DNA of 64,000 bases from positions 434,001-498,000 of the forward strand of contig CAVRXQ010000002.1 in the NCBI GenBank assembly GCA_963725215.1. Direction: 5' to 3'. The DNA comes from CAVRXQ01 sp963725215. Lineage in GTDB: Bacteria > Actinomycetota > Acidimicrobiia > Acidimicrobiales > Bog-793. The notes beneath the pieces were generated by a model that was not told the DNA's origin, did not search any database, and saw only the letters and a program-made list of their open reading frames with translations. Shown piece after piece: positions 63,396-64,000 of this stretch. The translations under genes were made by a program, and so were the position numbers. The stretch's first letter is position 1. Each line of letters opens with the position of its first letter.

Positions 63396-64000
63396 ATGTT
63401 CCGCCTCCAGACGCCGCTGCCCGAGCGCTACACCTCCGCGACGGACGAGGAACTCGCTGAAATGATCGGCGCCGCGCGCGCCAAGCTCGGTGAGCGCCTC
63501 GTCATCCTCGGCCACCACTACCAGCGCGACGAGGTGATGCGTTGGGCCGACGCGCGGGGCGACTCTTTCGGACTCTCCAGATTCGCCGCCGGTCAAGAAC
63601 TCGCCGAGTTCGTCGTCTTCTGCGGTGTGACCTTCATGGCGGAAGCCGCCGACATCCTCACCGGCCCGAACCAGCAAGTGATCCTTCCTGACGTCAATGC
63701 CGGCTGCTCGATGGCGGACATGGCCGACCTCGACGAGGTCGAACGGGCCTGGGAGGAGCTCGGAAAGATCACCGATCTCGAAGCGATCGTGCCCGTCACC
63801 TACATGAACTCGTCAGCGGCGCTGAAGGCCTTCGTCGGCGATCGCGGAGGCACCGTCTGCACCTCGTCGAATGCGGCGGCCGCGGTGCGTTGGGCACTCG
63901 GCATCGAAAGAGATCTCCCGGCTGGCGACGGGCTCGTCAACGTCGTCCGGGAGTCCGGGCGCAAGGTCCTCTTCTTCCCCGACCAACACCTCGGTCGTAA
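63396..64000 (+). CDS. nadA: Quinolinate synthase, 5' part (cut by window end)
   Basis: The first 201 codons of the [4Fe-4S] enzyme that condenses iminoaspartate with dihydroxyacetone phosphate in NAD synthesis. Visible features: RLVILGHHYQRDEVMRWADARGDS, FVVFCGVTFMAEAADILTG, VILPDVNAGCSMADM (with the first cluster Cys nearby), VTYMNSSAALKAF and GTVCTSSNAAAVV-like CTSSNA. The start is either ATG 63396 (AGAGG upstream) or in-frame ATG 63363. The gene continues beyond the window. Confidence 0.93.
   Translation, partial: MFRLQTPLPERYTSATDEELAEMIGAARAKLGERLVILGHHYQRDEVMRWADARGDSFGLSRFAAGQELAEFVVFCGVTFMAEAADILTGPNQQVILPDVNAGCSMADMADLDEVERAWEELGKITDLEAIVPVTYMNSSAALKAFVGDRGGTVCTSSNAAAAVRWALGIERDLPAGDGLVNVVRESGRKVLFFPDQHLGR

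Noticed and set aside
1..64000. CRISPR arrays, defence systems, toxin-antitoxin pairs, prophage structural genes
   Set aside because: I looked for regularly spaced repeats, cas-like, restriction, small paired toxin and capsid/tail signatures on both strands and saw none; the mobile DNA is IS elements and an island integrase only.

Overview
The window reads as high-G+C actinobacterial chromosome, most likely from Actinomycetota of the Acidimicrobiia type. The evidence is the conserved block uvrC / rapZ-yvcK / gap-pgk-tpiA-secG, many GTG starts with 4-base GTGA overlaps, TTTTT/SSS-rich lipoproteins and a YtrA-type GntR-ABC exporter operon. The taxonomic call below phylum level is inference from gene order only.

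Region 1 (1-10.1 kb) is ordinary chromosome: a DUF3565/DUF1971 protein, prephenate dehydrogenase with an ACT domain, a DinB + SRPBCC pair, an isochorismatase-fold protein lacking the nucleophilic Cys, a lipid-anchored penicillin-binding transpeptidase, two SAM methyltransferases and a membrane-anchored tandem hemerythrin-like protein.

Region 2 (10.3-29 kb) is a rearranged, transposon-rich zone. It has a 445-bp inverted repeat that duplicates the end of a GAF gene, a perfect 38-bp palindrome beside it, an IS3-family element with a frameshifted orfA, integrase and DUF pseudogenes, two IS110 elements, an IS30 remnant, and an IS481 element split by a nested IS3-family element. Interspersed cargo includes two paralogous lipoproteins with a repeated CMRxHG motif, a PAS-GGDEF diguanylate cyclase, YCII and DinB proteins, a GntR-ABC transporter operon and a zinc-less alcohol dehydrogenase/quinone-reductase type oxidoreductase.

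Region 3 (27.5-49.9 kb) looks like a genomic island. A complete tRNA-Leu(GAG) lies at 49826-49909; a 47-bp copy of its anticodon-to-T-arm segment (2 mismatches, same orientation) lies at 27493-27539. Next to the intact tRNA is a tyrosine recombinase gene, itself split by an IS30 element. Inside is a 14-gene, single-strand catabolic operon (46653 down to 29321) of visibly lower G+C: a complete oligopeptide-type ABC importer, hydantoinase/oxoprolinase A and B, a glutamate-1-semialdehyde-type aminotransferase, a PuuE-like deacetylase, a frameshifted HpcH/HpaI aldolase, an L-asparaginase, an Ldh-type dehydrogenase, a LacI regulator and a ketopantoate-reductase-like enzyme. Together they would import and dismantle a nitrogen-rich amide, imide or hydantoin-like compound; the substrate is not known.

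Region 4 (49.9-64 kb) returns to core chromosome: a family-5 solute-binding lipoprotein, secG, tpiA, pgk, gap, a GH2 exo-beta-D-glucosaminidase-like gene standing where whiA usually sits, yvcK, rapZ, remnants of a ROK kinase and of NagA, a methyltransferase, uvrC and the start of nadA. The glucosaminidase and the ROK/NagA remnants suggest a former glucosamine-use locus that has decayed.
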